From Caprimulgus europaeus (lineage: Eukaryota; Chordata; Aves; Caprimulgiformes; Caprimulgidae), in the NCBI GenBank assembly GCA_907165065.1, contig OU015523.1:24269834-24333833 (forward strand): 64,000 bases of DNA, read 5' to 3'. Below are positions 49,501 through 61,053 of this stretch, one piece after another. The notes beneath the pieces were generated by a model, which saw only the letters and a list, made by a program, of their open reading frames with translations, ran no database searches and was not told where the DNA came from. The position numbers and the translations under genes were made by a program. Position 1 is the first letter of the stretch. Each line of letters starts with the position of its first letter.

Positions 49501-49644
49501 TATGTTTTTAATACATAGACTGATGCAGTGAGAGGGTAGCAAAAGGTGCATTCCCTAGAATGTCAGATAGCCAACAGAGGAAAGGAGGAGAGTTCTACAT
49601 TACATCAAGTAAGGAATTGCTTACAAAACAGTTAAATGCAAGAG
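46567..49644. other. AT-rich intergenic DNA, no gene supported
   Basis: I see no repeat ends or coding signature. The longest frame is 129 codons on minus (48935-49324) without recognised motifs. Confidence 0.6.
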
Positions 49645-50303
49645 ATCATAGAATCATAGAACGTTGTGAGTGAGTTGGAAAGTTCGAGTCCAGCTCTTGC
49701 CCTAGCATAGGACAGTCGCAAGATTCAGATCATGTGTCCGAGGTTGTTCAAATTCTTCCTGAATGTTGTCAGGCTTGGTGCCATGATCACCTCCCTGGGG
49801 AGCCTGGTCCAGTGTTCTACCACCCTCTCAGTGAAGAACTTTTTCCTTATGTCCAGCCTAAATGTGACCTGGCACATCTTCCTGTCATTTCCCCTAGTCC
49901 TATCATTGGTCACCAGAGAGAAGAGATCAGCATCTGCCACTCCTCTTCCCCTTGTGAGGAAGTTGTAGACTGCAATGAGGTCTCCTCTCAGTCTCCTCCA
50001 AGCTGAATAATCCAAGTGACTTCAGTCCCTCCTCATATGGCTTCTAAGCCCTTCACCAATTTTATGTTGTTCCTCTGGACACTCTCTAGCTTTATACCCT
50101 TTTTATACTGTGGCGCCCAAAACTGCACACAGGACTCGAGGTGAGGCTGCACCAGCGCAGAGTAGAGCAGGACGAACACCTCCTTCGACTGGCTCGCAGT
50201 GCAGTGCTTGATGCACCCCAGGACACGGCTGGCCCTCTTGGCTGCCAGGGCACACTGTTGGCTCATGTTCAACTTGCCACCAACCAGAACAACTTTCATG
50301 TTA
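49645..50303 (-). mobile_element. CR1 LINE, ORF2 C-terminus plus 3' end
   Basis: On the minus strand the fragment encodes the CR1 ORF2 tail: a GGKLNMSQQCALAAKRASRV stretch, LGCIKHC, then VLLYSALVQPHLESCVQFWA (about 50080-50300). The 3' region follows (GAACACTGGACCAGGCTCCC) and the tip TTCTATGATTCTATGATC at 49645-49662. Several frame changes mean it encodes nothing functional. Its 5' end is truncated near 50303. Confidence 0.92.
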
Positions 50304-53300
50304 ATGAAGAGCCTAGCACGACAGTCCCTATCACAGGGGGAAAACAGAGTGACTTCTGGGTGTAAGGCTGTACTATCATATTTTCTCGTTCCCATCCCAC
50401 AAGAGAACTTGGGTAATGTAGTCCTGGAAGAGCAGAGAAAGCATGAGAAATGTCTGAAACGACCTAGAGGGAAAAAAATCAACATGACTGTATGAGAGAA
50501 AGAGACTTTCTTGATGTAACCTTCTTCTACAAGGTGACATGATTTCTTCCATTTCTTCACTCATGTAAATCAAGTTTGTAACTGTGTTGACTGCTTTGTG
50601 TATGATGCATGAATTCACATTGTATCTTAATCTTGCTCCAATGAAATGTGATTTGAGATAGCCTCATTCCTTAAGAGCTTGCAGCCTTGGTCAGTTGCTC
50701 TTTTCCATTGTTCCTTTTTTTCTTAATTGATATTGTTGATAAGAACAGAACGCCACTAAAACCAGAAGACAATCTGCGTTGAACTTGATCTACAAAATCC
50801 CCAAAATTTAATTTGAAGTACTGGAATATGGTATTGTGTTGCATGAATCAGAAGGGCAAAATAAGGCTCTGAGTAGCCCAGAAGGAAGAATAGTTTTATC
50901 ATGCTAATTATTTTTAAATGCTAGGGAAGAAAATAAACACATTTACAATACAACCTGGCAAACCGTCTCTCTTCTCCTTCCTTATTATAAATAGGAAAGT
51001 AAATACCTGTCTTTTGGATGGTCCAACTTTTTCCCACTGTGGTGAAACATATTTTTCTGAAGCAGTTTGTGCTGTTTGTACTCTTTTATGATTATGATTT
51101 TATATTTAATTTTTCTTTTCAGTATTTTGATTTTCTGCTCATGAGAATTTATACAGTTTAATTGGAAATGAAAGTCAGCAATCAGCTTGCTACAAATTCA
51201 TTTGCAGCTAAAAAGAGAAAAAGAAAAGTTTCACCCTAACATATTTTTGCTATAAAATATTTTTCACAGAGTTTAAACAGTTTATGAGAGCATGATTTTT
51301 GATATCAGAACAGGACAAATATTTATGAGCTTTCAGGACTCATTTTGTAATTAATTGTTCCTTAAAAGAACCTTGAAATTTAAAAAGAAACTAAAAAAAA
51401 AAAAATTGAGGAAAACCATATAATGTCATAAAATTATATCTTATGTACAATATTTGACTGATTTAAATTTTTTTTTTACATGTAAGTTTTATGTGGTTTT
51501 AGACTTTAGTCCTTAAAGTTCTTGTCATAATCTTAAGAAGTTCCTGAGCATAATTTCAGAAAACATTACTTTGTGGTGTTTACTTCACTGGTTTTATAAG
51601 TACTTCTGTGATATTTGTCAGTTATTCAACATGGGAAAGTTATAGCTTTCACTGAACTGTGATTTTATGTTTTTCTTTCAAATGTATATATGCAATTTGT
51701 GAAAAAATATCCAGAGTGAGAGCCCAACCCTAAAAGAAAACTAAAGACCTAACTAGGACTAAAAATTCCACTTTAAGGAAAGAGTATTTCACCTCATAGA
51801 ATTTATTATTAATTTCTTTGTGGTGAGAATTTAACAGTCAAAACAATCAGACTGGTATTTGGCATATGTGGAAACTGATTTCATTCTTCTGTTGAACATG
51901 AAGTACAGAGAAGAATAGAAATGTAGGATAAGTAAATAAGCTTAGTTATGCAAGAGGCATGTTTATTATTTTGTTTTGAAATAATTTTCTCCTCGTCTTG
52001 AACATGCAAAAGCTTTCAAGGAGAGATGAAGAATATGTATTATTTCCCTGAAATTATTTTTAAATATAAATTTCTGTGTAACAATGCAACTAGGAAGTTT
52101 AATTCCTCACAGGAAGCAGGACTGTGAATTTGGTTTCAATTTAGCTTCTAAACATGCAGGGTCTCAGCCCTGTCACACAAAGTATTGAGTTTCTAAGGTG
52201 CTGAGAAGCCACAGAAAGGCACAAATGTAATTTCAGATTAGTAGCAACTAATTAACTTATATATTGTGATTTCCATTCACTAGTTAAAGCACATCCTGTC
52301 AACTTGGAGGCTAATCATGCACATTTTAATCCTGTATTAACAGTTCTGAATCACTGCTTTTTTGCAAGAGCCTGTGAGAGAATAGTTTTAACAACTAATT
52401 CTGGGGAGTACTGCTCTGAAAGGAGGAAAAGAGGAAATTAATTTCAGGGGTATTTGACTTTATCCTTTGGTTTACTTTGTTCTAACTTTAAGTAGAGATT
52501 CTACTTACAGAAGCAAAAACTTTTTCTTCAGCACTAGGGTGCCTCAAGCCAATACCACTGCCATTTGGGCTGCCTTTGAACTCATGCACTGCAGGGTTAT
52601 TCTAGAGATACAGTTCACTTGGATGGCAATAAAAGCCAACTTGGCCTGTCCAAGCAGTCAAAACCTGAGGAACATACTCTCAAAACTTACACCAGGCTAT
52701 GTTTTCCCTATAGGAAATTCCTTCTATTATTGCCATAGTCTTAAAAGACATGCAGCAGGAAAAACATTACCTGTTACAGTTCTTACAAGTAAATTAGATA
52801 TGGTCCTGAGAGGCTGCAGGAATGCTGACTAACAGCAAAATTCAGCACTTTGTCAGACTATTCTTATTTTCTTATAGACCTGTGCTTTAAGTCAATTAGA
52901 ATCTTATTAGCATTTAATTAGAGTTAAATTATGATATCCATTATTTTTAATCATTGCTTTATTTTATGGACTAGGATAAATACTCCACACAACTTTCATT
53001 ACACTCAGCAAACTGGTCTGTGAGAGGGAGAGAATTTGACAGAATGGAATATTGTTCACCATGGTTTATTTGCATGGCTTGATCATACATATTTGCAATA
53101 GATTTATTCTGGGCTAAATTCATAGAGGTCCATTTCAAAATTTTTCCTAATGGCTTTGTTTTGGGGTAACAGGACCAGTTAGGTAAATTTCCCCATGTCC
53201 ATATATTTGGCTGTTTTCAGTTGCTTTGTTTGTTTCCTTATTAAGTGTTCTGAGTTGCTGTCCCAATGTGCAAATTAGAAAACTTCTAACATCCAACTCC

Positions 53301-54182
53301 TCAGGTCTCTATAAGTCCTGGGAGTCTTGTTAAAACAAATTCCATTTCAGTCTGGTGGTGCAATGCATTTGTTATCCATTCTTCTACTCTTCTTCCTTCT
53401 TGTCATCCTTTTAACAAGCAATCTAAAAAAATCCTTTATGAAATTTTCCACAGCTAAATACTCCTTACAGAAATATGTCCCTGTGTAAAATGGGGATAAT
53501 TATATTCAACTCCTTTAGAAACCACTGGAGAACTTCAGATAGAAAGTACTAGATAAGTAAATATTATCATAATAACCAACAATTATCATACAAACCAACA
53601 ATCATAATGCAGATCAGATTCATTGTCAAGAGAAGTAAACAAAGATAGCCTCACAAATACATTATCTCATTGAACGATACTCAGAGATACAGATGGCAAT
53701 TGTTTGAAGAGTAGTAAGGGGAATATATCCTTAAAGAAAGATATGCTGAAAGTTTATCTAGAAAAAGACCAAAATATATTCTTGGCAGATTGATTTGAAA
53801 GCATTGAATTTTTTTCTTAGAAATGGAAGAAAGAATTCTCACAAACATTATAATTATTTGATCACTACTGTGTCTGAATGGGCAATAAGGAAAACAATCA
53901 GTTTAACTTTAAATTTTCATTTTTCAGTTAGTTATTACTGTGGGCCTAAAAGATATACATGTGTAAATAAATATTTGTAATGAATGCCTCAAAATTATAG
54001 TTTAAAAACTTAACCTTTTTAAGTCATTCTCAATTGAGTAACATGGCATAGAGTCCTGAAGATAAGGTCTTGAGTGCAACGAGTCTCCTTTTTTATACTT
54101 TTCAGCTTATTATTAGTCTTTAAAATAAAAATAATAAGGAACTTACATTGACCTTGAAATACATTCTCTGAGGATAGAAATC
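50304..54182. other. AT-rich intergenic DNA, no gene supported
   Basis: The longest frame is 121 codons (52467-52832) with no known domain. A- and T-runs occur near 51395 and 51470. I see no transposon termini until the LTR at 54183. Confidence 0.6.
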
Positions 54183-54584
54183 TGCTTTGGGTTTGGTTAG
54201 GATAAAGTTAATTGTTCCCAGGGAACTGGGAAGGGGGCAGCCAGGGCAGCTGACCCAAACGGGCCAAAGTGGGCATTCCATACCATGTGGTGTAATGCTC
54301 AGTATTTAAACAGGGAAGTTCCGGGAGCAGGGGGGTGCTGGCTATCATGGTTCGTGAGCAGGAGGAGTGATGAATAATTTGTTTCCGTGTACCACTTGTT
54401 ATATTGTATATTCTTTCACTAGTATTGTTATTATTGTTGTTTGGTGTTGTTTCTCCCTTACTACTCCAGTAAACTGCTCGTGTCTCAACCCCTGAGCCCC
54501 GTTCGTTTATATTTTCTCCTCCCTATGCCACCGTAGGGTGGGGGGGTGGGGCGGGCAGCCACCCTTTCTGGTTAAACCACGTCA
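54183..54584 (+). repeat. 5' LTR of the endogenous retrovirus
   Basis: It begins TGCTTTGGGTTTGGTTAGG and ends GGTTAAACCACGTCA, six bases before the primer-binding site. It includes a TATA-like TATTTAAA (54303-54310) and a CTCAACCCCTGAGCC block typical of the R/U5 part of avian ERVL-type LTRs. It is about 400 bp and differs considerably from the LTR at 59139. Confidence 0.8.
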
Positions 54585-54589
54585 ATTTT

Positions 54590-54607
54590 TGGCACCCAAC
54601 GTGGGGC
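54590..54607 (+). other. Retroviral primer-binding site, tRNA-Lys type
   Basis: TGGCACCCAACGTGGGGC lies just after the 5' LTR. It differs at one base from the known site complementary to the 3' end of tRNA-Lys(1,2), which primes reverse transcription in several retrovirus genera. Confidence 0.8.
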
Positions 54608-54752
54608 AAAAGGGTTGAGATAACAGCAGACCTGACCAGAGCATGTTAAAGCAATCTTTTATTTATATACACATTTAATACAGTAGTTAAATAGTCCTTG
54701 GTCACAATGGTGTTTCATTTGATCACCTGGGCTGTCCTATGTAAAGCCTTAT

Positions 54753-55800
54753 GTGCAGTATATATTCCCTGCAGTGCTGTTTATCTACGCTGGGAGAGGG
54801 CTCAGGATTGTGATTTTGCTGTACTGTGTGGTGTCTGCTTATGATATCATCACATCACTGGCCATGTGGTTGGGTGCCTCTTTGTTCGCGGTGTTGTTGT
54901 CACATCCGTATCTCGGGCGCCGTCTTTTGGAATGTGTGAGTAATCACTCCCAGCCTGCGGGTAAGAGGCGAGTGATTTCCCCTGCTCCTTTACCTCCTTT
55001 TTGTCATTTAGTGAGAATTTTGAATATGCTTGGGATGCTCTAACCATCATGTTTCTATTGCTGGGTCTCTTTAATGTGTTTCAGCTCCTGTTATGGGTTC
55101 AGGAATATGACCCAGAGTTCTGCCCCAAGGCTGAATAGCTGTGAGTGGCAGGGTGTATGGGATAGTATGGGCAAACACCTGAGACAGTGGGCACCCTTGG
55201 TGTCTTGGAAATTCACACCTGAACAAGTGCAGTATCCCAAAAAAATAGAATATTTGGAAAGAATGTGTTGTCACCCTGGCAATTTCAGAGAGACACAGAT
55301 CATTGCAACATGCTGAGGCCTGGCCCATGCCTATTGAATCCTATTCAACACTACTCGGTACCCTCAAGGAGAAGGGAAGGTCTCTGGATTTGCAGCAAAA
55401 TGACAAATATTGCAGATAGTCCAGCTCCTGTAACAAGCATGGCAACTCAAAGAGGATATGTCCAGTTTCCCACCTGTATGGACCAGTATCTCTGTACGGA
55501 GCCAGTGTCCCTCTGCTCAAAAAAGAGGATACACTCCACGAAGCACCCTGTAGTTTTACTTCCATGACCATGGAGGAGGGGGGATGGAAAACCTACCTTG
55601 ATCCTAGGGGCATGGATACATGAGTTGCAGGGAAAAACAATCACAAAAGGGGATTTGTCCAGCAAATATGCCACTTCAGTCTCCAGTGAGCAGCTCTCCA
55701 GACAGAGTGAGAGGGCTGATCTCATTTCTGATACTCTGGAAGGGACTTCTGACTCATATTTACAAGAAGTCAGTGACAAATACCATGATCAGGATTAAAG
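54753..55800 (+). pseudogene. Leader/gag-region remnant of the endogenous retrovirus
   Basis: Between the primer-binding site and the protease lie short overlapping frames (54753-55043, 55074-55316, 55265-55567, 55620-55895) that change phase repeatedly. The frame at 55074-55316 has a Trp-rich and helical-looking stretch (from WDSMGKHLRQWAPLVSWKF). Its position and size suit the capsid part of Gag, but I see no zinc knuckle and no recognisable major homology region. The gag assignment rests mainly on position. Stops and frameshifts exclude function. Confidence 0.5.
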
Positions 55801-55872
55801 GTGCCCTGCCTTCAGCCAGGTGGAGGAAAGAGATATCCGTATTTATTGGGCTGCGTGGATTCGATGGCCTGA

Positions 55873-57040
55873 CACATCAGACCCACAGCATATAAGGCTC
55901 TAGTGGACACTGGTGCACAATGTACCTTGATGCCATCAAGCCATAGTGGTGTAGAGCCCATCCATATTTCTGGACTAACAGGGCTATCCCAGCAACTGAC
56001 TGTATTGGAAGCTGAAGTGAGTCTGACCAGGAATGAATGGCAAAAGCACCCCATTGTGACTGGTCCAGAGGCCCCTTGCATTCTTGGTATAGGTTACCTC
56101 AAGAGGGGGTATTTCAAGGATCCCAAAGGGTACCAGTGGGCTTTTGGTATAGCAGCTTTGGAGAAAGAGGAAATTAAACAGTTGTCTGCTCTCTCTGGTC
56201 TCCTGAAGGACCCTTCTGCTGTCGGATTACTGAGGGTTGAAGAACAGCAGGTGCTAATTGCTAACACAACCATGCACTGGCAGCAATATCGCACCAACTC
56301 TTTGGTTCCCATTAATGAGCTGATTCGCCAACTGGAGAGTCAAGGAGCGATCAGCAGGACTCACTCACCATTCAATAGTCTCATGTAGCCTGTCCAGAAG
56401 TCTAATGGAGAGTGGAGACTGACAGTGAACTATCGGGGCCTGAATGGAGGCACACCGCAGCTGACTGCTGCTGTGCCAGATATGCTAGAACTTCAATATG
56501 AACTGGAGTCCAAGACAGGTAAGCGGTACACCGCAATTGATACCGCTAACGCTTTTTTCTCCATTCCTGCGGCGGCTGAGTGCAGGCCACAGTTTGCTTT
56601 CACCTGAATGGGTGCCAGTACACCTGGAATCGACTGGGTGGAAACACAGTCCCACAATTTGCCATGGACTGATCCAGACTGTACTGGAACAAGGTAAAGG
56701 TCCTGAACACCTGCAGTACATTGATGACATCATCATATGAGGCAACACAGCAGAAAAAGTTTTTGAGAAAAGGGAGAAAATATTCTAAATCTCTGAAAGC
56801 TCGTTTTGCCATAAAACAAAACAAAGCCAAGGGACCTGCTCATGAGATACATTTTTTAGGAATAAAATGGCAAGATGGGTGTCGCCACATCCCAGTGGAT
56901 GTGATACATAAAATAACAGCTATGTCTCCACTAACTAGCAAAGGGGAAGCACCAGCTTTCTTAGGCATTGTGGGGTTTTGGAGGATGCATGTTGGAAATT
57001 ACAGTCAGATTGTGAACCCTCTCTATCGAATTATTTGAAG
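55873..57040 (+). pseudogene. Broken retroviral protease and reverse transcriptase
   Basis: The frame opens with LVDTGAQ (55900-55920), the D-T-G active site of an aspartic protease, and runs on through a linker into reverse transcriptase. RT landmarks are WRLTVNYRGLNGG (about 56411-56449), TANAFFSIP (about 56543-56569), YIDD (56717-56728) and a FLGIVGFWRMHVGNYSQIV thumb/connection stretch (about 56959-57015). A TAG at 56386, a TGA at 56605 and at least two frameshifts, including around the YIDD region, interrupt it. The family role is copying viral RNA into DNA after polyprotein cleavage; this copy is dead. There is no start of its own, since it is read as part of Gag-Pol in intact relatives. 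Confidence 0.85.
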
Positions 57041-58020
57041 AAGAATTACTTTAGATGGTGTCCTGAGCAACAGCAGGCCTTTGAGCAAATCAAACGAGAG
57101 ATAGTCCATGCAGTAGCCCTTGAGCCGGTCCAGGCAGGACAAGATGTTAAAAATGTGCTGTACACCACAGTCAGGGAGAACGGCCCAACTTGGAGTCTCC
57201 AGCAGAAAGCACCAGGGAAAACTCAAGGCCAGCCCCTTGGGTTTTGGAGTTGGCGATAGAGAGGATCAGAGATCTGATATACTCCAACTGAAAAGGGATA
57301 TTGATAGCATATGAGGGAGTTCAAGCTGTTTCTGAGGTGGTTGCTACTGAGACACAGCTCCTCTTAGCACCTCGACTGCCTGTGCTGGGTTGGATGTCCA
57401 AAGGGAGGGCCTCCACTACGCACCATGCAACTGATGGTACGTGGAGTAAGGGGGTTGCACTTATCACACAAAGGGCTCGAATAGGAAGCCCCAGTAGCCC
57501 AGGAAATTTGGAAGTGAACACAACCTGGCCAGAGGACAAAGATTTTGGAATGTCGCTGAAAGAGGAGGTGACTCATGCTGAGGAGGCTCCACAGTATAAT
57601 GAACTACCAGATAATGAGAAACAATATGTCCTGTTCACTGATGGGTCCTTTTTGTATTGTAGGGAAATATCAAAGTTGGAAAGCTGCTATATGGAGCCCC
57701 ACACGACATATTGCAGAAGCTGCTGAAGGAAAAGGTGAATCGAGTCAGTTTGCAGAGGTGAAAGCCATCCAATTGGCTTTGGATATTGCTGAGTGAGAAA
57801 AGTGGCCAGTGCTCTATCTCCATACTGACTCATGGATGGTGGCAAATGCCCTGTGGGGGTGGTTACAACAATGGAAACAGAGCAATTGGGAGCTCAGAGG
57901 CAAACTCATTGGCTGCTGAATTATGGCAAGATATTTCTGCTCAGCTAGAAAAGCTGGTTGTAAATGTATGTCACGTAGATGCTCATGTACCAAAGAGTTG
58001 AGCCACTGAAGAGCATGAAA
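57041..58020 (+). pseudogene. Broken RNase H region of the retroviral polymerase
   Basis: A connection segment (QQQAFEQIKREIVHAVALE, about 57070-57125) is followed by the frame 57301-57726 carrying FTDGS (57634-57648). The Asp there is the usual first catalytic residue of retroviral RNase H. Later parts (a TDSWMVA-like segment near 57827-57845, with a frame shift) lie in other phases. In intact elements this domain degrades the RNA strand of the RNA-DNA hybrid. Several stops make it non-functional. Confidence 0.75.
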
Positions 58021-58123
58021 ACAACCAACAGGTGGACCAGGTAAGTAGCTGCCAAGATCAAAGTGTCTCAAGTAGATTTGGATTGGCAATATAAGGGCGA
58101 AGATTTTATAGCCCGCTGGACCC

Positions 58124-58921
58124 ATGATGACTCAGACCATCAAGGAAGAGACATACAGATGGGCTCATGATCGAGGGGTGGACTTAACCATGAACACTAT
58201 TGCACAGGTTATTCATGAATACAAGACATGTGCCACAATCAAGCAAGCCAAGCAGTTAAAACCTTTCTTGTATGAAGGACAATGTTTAAAATATAAATAT
58301 GGAGAAACCTGACAGATCAAATATATTATGCTCCCACAAACCTGCAGTGGTAAGCACTACATGCTCACAGTCATGGAAGCAACCATTGGATGGTTGGAAA
58401 CATATGCTGTGCCCAATGCCACTGCCTGGAACACTATTCTAGGCCTTGGAAAACAAGTCCTGTGGCGACATGGCCCTCCAGAGAGAATTGAGTCCAACAA
58501 CAGGACTCATTTCGGAAACAGCCTCATAGACACCTGGGCTAAAGAGCATGGTATTGAGTGGGTGTACCACATTCCCTACCATGCACCAGCCTCTGGGAAA
58601 GTTGAAAGACACAATGGACTGCTGAAAACTACACTAAGAGTAATGGGTGGCGGGACTTTCAAACATTGGGATACACATTTGGCAGAGGCTAGCTGGCTGG
58701 TTAACATTAGGAGATCCACCAATCGAGCTGGTCCCACCCAATCAAAACATCCATGTACTGTAGAAGGGAACAAAGTCCCTGTAGTTCACATGAAGAACAT
58801 GTTAGGGAAGATGGTCTGGGTTAGTCCTGCCACAAGCAAAAGCAAACCCGTTCATGGGATTGCTTTTGCCCAAGGACCTGAGTATACTTGGTGGGTAATG
58901 CAGAGCGATGGGGAAGTCTGA
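58124..58921 (+). pseudogene. Broken retroviral integrase
   Basis: A single frame with one internal TGA (58310-58312) covers an integrase-like region. It holds an N-terminal part (RWAHDRGVDL...) whose zinc ligands are only partly recognisable, then a core including GWLETYAVPNA, RTHFGNSLIDTWAKEHGIEW and GKVERHNGLLKTT. The glutamate of the catalytic triad (in GKVERHNG, about 58597-58620) is present. The position before RTHF, where the second catalytic Asp normally lies, is Asn, and the first position appears to be Glu. Integrase would insert viral DNA into the host chromosome; this copy could not. The reading ends at TGA 58919-58921. Confidence 0.85.
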
Positions 58922-59138
58922 TGTGTACCTCAGGGAAATTTGACTCTGGTGAGAATAGTCAATAATTTGAACCGTAAATATATTTTATATCATTACTACT
59001 GTAGTTGTTATATGCCATGCCAAGGAGATTACAGTATGAAAAATCCATCAAAACAATACTACTCCATTACTTAATTATTCTCCCACAAATTTTAATAACT
59101 GCTATTGAATATTTGCTGCTAAAGATTTTCAACTATGT
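58922..59138 (+). other. AT-rich tail after integrase
   Basis: About 200 bp after the integrase stop contains no env-like frame and no convincing polypurine tract next to the LTR at 59139. The absence of a polypurine tract argues that this LTR is not the provirus's own 3' LTR. Confidence 0.5.
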
Positions 59139-59363
59139 TGTCCTGATCTGTTAAGATAGAATTAATTTTCTTCTTTTTAGTTAGAATAGTGGTGGTTTAG
59201 TTTCATTGTAGGATTTGTTATGAGAAGAATGTTAATAAGGTACTAATGTTCTTGGTTGCTGCTGGAGCCCAAGGACATCATGGTTGGCTGGTTCACAGCT
59301 GCATCAGGACTGGGAGGGAGAAGTGTAGTAAATAGAAAAACCCAAAATTTGCATTTGGATATG

Positions 59364-60509
59364 TGTTGCGTGAAAAGGTTAGTAAAGAAATTTGGCAGGA
59401 AATAAACCCCCTTGCATTCCAGTTTATCCTCAGATATTAGAGGAGCTGGGGGCAGCTAGGCTTAGATCCTTAGAACCTGCAGAATTTAGTGGCATCCAGT
59501 AGGGAATGATGTGGCTGGTTATGGACAGGCACAGTTTACTCAGTGTGACGCTACAAGTCCAGTTGCATTAATTCTGGATTCACTTGATAGTGCCGAGTAC
59601 CATCTGTCCAGTCATGGTCTGTGGACTTTCATGGCCTATCAGGCAGCGCTCAGTGAGAAATTGTGTGGCAATTTAATGAGTGAATAAGGCACTTTTTAAT
59701 AAAGCAACAGGAATAATACAGATTAGTGTGGATTGCCAGTGACAACCTACTGTCTGCAGAAGTACATACAAGCATTAAGATTACAAATTACTAAAAGCGC
59801 TAAGTCAAAAAATAATTCTATGGAGATCTCTAAGTTTCTAAGAAAATCCTCGGGAAAGTATAAATCTTACCCAAAGATGTCCCTATGAGGGAAAGAAAGG
59901 CTCAGCCCATCGACTGATCCCAGAGGTCAGGGGCCTCCGATGGTATCTTCCCTGACTTGTCCGTGATGGTATCTTCCCTAACATCCCCCTTTCTTTGGGA
60001 TACTTTTGTATTGTTTCTAACTTCAAGGTGCAGCTTGAGTGATTCTAGTAATACTTTTATTGTGATTGGTAAAAGCTATTCTGTTTCCCTTTTAAGGTAT
60101 AGCTTACCAAAAATGTAGAGCGTATGCTCAGTAAGGGAGGGTGTTCTTTGAGCTGGAGGTGTGTTTTGGTGTTATCATGACAAGGTTTATTCAAGGTTCA
60201 CACAAGGGAGGCATTTGTCTAAAGGGTGCCAGATTGTTGCCCCAGGGTTGCAAACAGATAGCATATCAGCTTCTTGGTGTCATGTGTCCTCTTCTGCAGT
60301 GATTACAAGGGTTAGCCAAGGAATTTCCACTCCTTTTCACCTCCCATATTGATATTAAGACCAGACTCTCCAGAAGACAAACCTTGGAGAGGATTCTTCT
60401 CTTACCAGTTGCATTCTTCCCTGGGACCTTCTTCGACATTATGCCTTTCCTTAATGTGTGAACAAGGCTGTTTTTTGATTTCTAGGTTACCTCCAGTAAG
60501 TATTCCACA
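59364..60509. mobile_element. Nested insert inside the LTR, flanked by ATATG
   Basis: The host LTR breaks after GCATTTGGATATG and resumes at ATATGTTAATGAAG. ATATG is present on both sides (59359-59363 and 60510-60514), as expected for an integration duplication. The insert starts TGTTGCGTG and ends TATTCCACA. It contains a minus-strand LTR-like segment (listed separately) and segments I cannot classify, including TGGCATCCAGTAGGGA (59492-59507), which resembles a degraded primer-binding site. Confidence 0.6.
59662..59983 (-). repeat. Putative ERVK-like LTR, minus strand
   Basis: Read on the minus strand it starts TGTTAGGGAAGATACC and ends AATTGCCACACA. A polypurine run AAAGAAAGGGGGA sits immediately upstream (59984-59996), the normal arrangement at a 3' LTR. 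Near its end, CTTTATTAAAAAGTGCC resembles an R/U5 junction. The first part contains an internal near-repeat of GGGAAGATACCATC. Confidence 0.45.
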
Positions 60510-60989
60510 ATATGTTAATGAAGTAGTCCATTTCATATGACATCATATTCAGTATATTAATCAGGGTTGACCGGAAATCGGGGATATTCTCTCAAGGATT
60601 GTTCGGGCTCACTCTTCCAGGGTTTCAGTTTTGGGACTGTCTCTGCTCCGGGATCGCTGGCTGGAGCAGGCTGGGCTTCAATCAGCATGTAGTGAGCAAT
60701 TGCACTGTGCATCACTCAGTTGTATATTCTATTATCATTGTTGTTATCTTTATTATTTTATTTTAATTAGTAAATAGTGTTTATCTCAACCCATGAGTCT
60801 CCTTACCCTTTTCTTTGCAATTTTCTCTCCTAATCCCTGAAGGGCAGGGGAGGAGGAGGTGGGGGGGATGGAATGAGAGAGAAATCTCTGTTTGGCTGCA
60901 AATCAAAACCACCACACATGTTTTCCCAGGTATTTTCCATTACAATAAAATCAAATATCCTAAAATACATCAAGTGATGAGTGAATCAG

Positions 60990-61053
60990 AAAATGAAGTT
61001 TTACCTACTGTGAAAGAAGATAGAAGTAGGGAGCACTTAAGCAAATCGGACAT
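60990..61053 (+). mobile_element. CR1 ORF2 fragment, part 1 (upstream of LTR insertion)
   Basis: AAAGAAGATAGAAGTAGGG through AAGCAAATCGGACAT fits the linker before the CR1 reverse transcriptase. It becomes continuous with ACACAAACCTGGGACC at 62041 if the LTR at 61054-62035 is ignored. The start is approximate. Confidence 0.55.

Larger units (their letters stand above)
54183..59138 (+). mobile_element. Decayed endogenous retrovirus, probably class III (ERVL-like)
   Basis: In order: a 5' LTR, a tRNA-Lys-type primer-binding site, a gag-region remnant, protease, reverse transcriptase, RNase H and integrase, all broken by stops and frameshifts. No envelope region is seen, and only about 200 bp of AT-rich DNA follows integrase. 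The short LTR style, absence of env and the wording of the polymerase motifs (ANAFFSIP, YIDD, an integrase with GKVERHNGLLK) fit avian ERVL-type elements. Class assignment is moderately confident. It cannot encode functional proteins. The 3' limit is uncertain: the LTR starting at 59139 may or may not belong to it. Confidence 0.8.
59139..60916 (+). mobile_element. ERVL-like LTR, interrupted by a nested insert
   Basis: It begins TGTCCTGATCTGTTAAG and ends AATCAAAACCACCACA. The parts at 59139-59363 and 60515-60916 align block for block with the reverse complement of the LTR at 63253-63868: GATAGAATTAATTTTC, ACTAATGTTCTTGGTTGCTG, GGCTGGTTCACAG, CAGTATATTAATCAGGG, GTGAGCAATTGCACTGT. Flanking bases TATGT (59134-59138) and CATGT (60917-60921) match 4 of 5, consistent with an aged target-site duplication around a solo LTR. 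Confidence 0.8.

Noticed and set aside
50033-50560. 175-codon minus-strand frame as a possible host gene
   Set aside because: Its C-terminal half is clearly CR1 ORF2; the N-terminal part is unrelated flanking sequence read through.
52467-52832. 121-codon open frame on +
   Set aside because: No motif, no conserved-looking domain and no gene context.
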